NCBI GenBank assembly: GCA_900766925.1
Contig: CAAFXG010000476.1
Span: forward strand, 1 to 6,659
Source of the DNA: Lachnospiraceae bacterium
GTDB taxonomy: Bacteria; Bacillota; Clostridia; Lachnospirales; Lachnospiraceae
Direction: 5' to 3'
Length of the DNA stretch: 6,659 bases
Shown: positions 5,842 to 6,659 of the stretch, in pieces
Layout: every line of letters begins with the position of its first letter
How positions within the stretch are numbered: the stretch's first letter is position 1
Translations under genes and position numbers: made by a program
Notes under the pieces: generated by a model
Database searches by the model: none
Told to the model about the DNA's origin: nothing
Seen by the model: only the letters and a program-made list of their open reading frames with translations

Positions 5842-5904
5842 TTAGTAACTCCTTTCACTAAACATCAAATGCATTTGGCACTATCTCTGTATCTTGGTTA
5901 TTTT

Positions 5905-5955
5905 CGCACGATAAACGCACGCGTGTGTTTATCGTGCGTTTATGCGTGCGTTTAT
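5905..5955. repeat. 34-bp palindrome running into iterated GTGCGTTTAT decamers
   Basis: Positions 5905-5938 form a near-perfect palindrome (17-base arms, one mismatched pair) with outer arms CGCACGATAAAC / GTTTATCGTGCG. The decamer GTGCGTTTAT appears inverted at 5911-5920 and direct at 5923-5932 (one change), 5934-5943 and 5946-5955, spaced 11 and 12 bases apart, about one helical turn. No T-run follows directly on either strand, so it is not an obvious terminator. It looks like a protein-binding array or a mobile-element end. Confidence 0.6.
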
Positions 5956-5993
5956 AAATAAATCCTATTTCTCCCCTATTATGTAACAATAAT

Positions 5994-6101
5994 TTACCAT
6001 AAAACATAATTCATTTGCTTATTGATATACGAGAGCATTTGCCATGCGATAAACCGGACAAAAAGCTTGCCTTCAAAGTTTTCTTTAGAAGCGACAGACA
6101 T
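5994..6101 (-). mobile_element. C-terminal remnant of an IS4/IS1634-like transposase
   Basis: The minus strand reads MSVASKENFEGKLFVRFIAW and then QMLSYINKQMN before TAA at 5994. The pattern of a charged stretch, EGKLF-x-x-FIA and then a hydrophobic helix matches the region near the C-terminus of IS4/IS1634-type transposases (a GKLF-x-x-FIAL-type segment). Only about 35 codons survive and no terminal inverted repeats could be placed. The family call rests on this motif and is tentative. Confidence 0.4.
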
Positions 6102-6123
6102 ATATAAAACTGTAACTCACTCC

Positions 6124-6285
6124 CTACAACCACTCATAGTCTCCACCTGTAATAGCAAGACTTAGCAACATATCCATCTTAGTTACTTCCTCTGTTCCCT
6201 CAACTGCCTGCAGCAGTGTTGCCGTCTCGGTTGTCTCAGGCATCGTCTCATCCGGACCGATTTCCATATCCGGCTCCTCGACCAT
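6124..6285 (-). CDS. 53-aa free-standing copy of the zinc-ribbon protein's acidic tail
   Basis: The frame starts MVEEPDMEIGPDETMPETTE and ends ITGGDYEWL. It matches the last 51 residues of the zinc-ribbon protein at 2182-2451 with six, mostly conservative, replacements. Both CxxC knuckles are absent. The start codon and the GAGGTG ribosome site (6290-6295, five bases before the ATG) are those of the Nudix gene, so a deletion has joined the Nudix start in frame to the zinc-ribbon tail. At DNA level the shared part differs at about 31 of 153 positions by my hand count, and 21 of the 27 changed codons are synonymous, so it diverged under selection on the protein. It may be a small working protein or a recent relic of a full-length paralogue. 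Confidence 0.5.
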   Translation of the reverse strand: MVEEPDMEIGPDETMPETTETATLLQAVEGTEEVTKMDMLLSLAITGGDYEWL

Positions 6286-6294
6286 ATTCACACC

Positions 6295-6402
6295 TCAATC
6301 AAACCACATCCCATACTTCCCCAAATCAACCTTGCCATCGCAACCACCTGCCCATACGTCGCCACGCGCCCCTTCGGAATCCGCTTCACCGCCTCATATA
6401 TC
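6295..6402 (-). pseudogene. Shrunken copy of the MmcQ-MGMT gene
   Basis: Two blocks of the intact gene at 4594-5223 recur in the same order. Positions 6344-6401 match 4824-4881 with one mismatch in 58 bases (residues RIYEAVKRIPKGRVATYGQV). Positions 6282-6339 match 4581-4638 with about four mismatches (DGKVDLGKY... to the stop, plus the Nudix ribosome site). The part between, which holds the arginine finger and PCHRV active site, is deleted and the frame is shifted at the join, so no alkyltransferase can be made. Both joins fall at short shared words (ATGGC, and ATATGAGG at the upstream end), typical of illegitimate recombination. Confidence 0.8.
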
Positions 6403-6533
6403 CTCCTTAATCCTCATCCGGCCAAACCGCCCGATACTAACACCGTTCCTCCTTGCATTTCCTTCACCATGGTGCTATTATGTAGATACAAAAGGTGCCA
6501 CCGATAGACGGCTGGCCCTTGTAGATTTATAGT
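6403..6533. other. Intergenic stretch, probable old upstream region of the shrunken MmcQ-MGMT copy
   Basis: No gene is supported here. On the minus strand a very good ribosome site AAGGAGG (6403-6409) precedes ATATATGAGG. The intact MmcQ-MGMT gene begins ATGAGG, and its internal sequence contains ATATGAGGCGG, so a deletion between these two would leave just this arrangement, now followed at once by a stop codon. Frames of about 20 codons (VKEMQGGTVLVSGGLAG; IYKGQPSIGGTFCIYI) are too short to call. Confidence 0.35.
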
Positions 6534-6584
6534 CATAAAAACGACCGCCTAATCATGTGAGGACTAATGGCGGTCGTTTTTATG
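6534..6584. terminator. Strong bidirectional intrinsic terminator
   Basis: CATAAAAACGACCGCC (6534-6549) and GGCGGTCGTTTTTATG (6569-6584) are perfect 16-base inverted repeats around a 19-base loop. The arms end in A5/T5 runs, so a GC-rich stem followed by U5 forms on either strand. It would close the partial gene at the window edge. Confidence 0.8.
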
Positions 6585-6659
6585 TTTATTACGTATATGT
6601 TTTCTATCGTCATGTCTATCGATAAATCTTTCGACCTTCTCAGCAAACCTTCCGACAGC
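6564..6659 (-). CDS. C-terminal end of an unidentified protein, cut by the window edge
   Basis: The minus strand is open from the edge of the window to TAG 6564-6566, reading AVGRFAEKVERFIDRHDDRK and then a basic tail (HIRNKHKNDRH). The last codons and the stop lie inside the terminator hairpin (its first arm and loop), a compact arrangement often seen at true gene ends. Another minus-strand frame is also open here, so the call is weak. The family is not recognisable from 31 residues. Confidence 0.35.
   Translation of the reverse strand, partial: AVGRFAEKVERFIDRHDDRKHIRNKHKNDRH

Noticed and set aside
5905..5955. CRISPR array
   Set aside because: The repeat unit is only about 10 bases at 11-12 base spacing with no spacers, and one copy is inverted.
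6216..6532. Two plus-strand frames over the mosaic block
   Set aside because: They are antisense to the relic copies, are Pro/Ser/His-rich and cross the recombination joins; no start signals fit.
1..6659. tRNA, rRNA or riboswitch
   Set aside because: No cloverleaf, rRNA core sequence or known riboswitch core was seen on either strand by eye.

Overview
The window most likely comes from a low-to-medium GC Firmicute, probably a Lachnospiraceae-type clostridium (Butyrivibrio, Roseburia or Lachnospira-like). This rests on the protein flavour, strong AGGAG-type ribosome sites, AT-rich surface-glycan genes beside GC-richer housekeeping genes, and an MmcQ/YjbR–MGMT fusion; it is an inference, not proof. 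Every convincing gene is on the minus strand, so transcription runs from high to low coordinates.

Layout, in transcription order. (1) 6659-5220: a gene graveyard. It holds the tail of an unidentified gene at the window edge, a strong bidirectional terminator (6534-6584), a mosaic of shrunken copies of genes found intact further down (6124-6402), an IS transposase tail (5994-6101), a palindrome plus iterated decamer (5905-5955), two broken genes for small exported proteins (5414-5841), and tail fragments of other genes (5224-5390). (2) 5223-4015: two intact, GC-richer genes, an MmcQ/YjbR–MGMT fusion for alkylated-DNA repair and a Nudix ADP-ribose pyrophosphatase, translationally coupled. (3) 4005-3462: a clearly broken rloB (an AbiL/RloAB-type phage-defence gene) with a lost start codon, a frameshift and an internal deletion. 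(4) 3355-2182: an operator-bearing promoter, then three tightly packed genes: an XRE-HTH fused to a MNT nucleotidyltransferase (antitoxin), a HepT HEPN RNase (toxin), and a small zinc-ribbon protein. An IS66 transposase scrap and an intrinsic terminator follow. (5) 1982-32: a promoter and an AT-rich operon of two glycosyltransferases (GT8, then GT2), probably the start of a surface-polysaccharide cluster that continues past the window edge.

How it fits together. The most interesting live unit is the HTH-MNT / HEPN / zinc-ribbon operon. Its promoter carries a 15-bp dyad filling most of the spacer between -35 and -10, and a second related 25-bp dyad 31 bp upstream, about three helical turns away. 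This is what one expects if the antitoxin's own HTH represses the operon. The most unusual piece is at 6124-6285: the C-terminal half of the zinc-ribbon protein exists a second time as a free-standing 53-codon reading frame that uses the Nudix gene's start codon and ribosome site. It differs from the full copy mainly at synonymous positions. The neighbouring MGMT scraps are almost identical to their intact source, so the mosaic seems to combine pieces of different ages.
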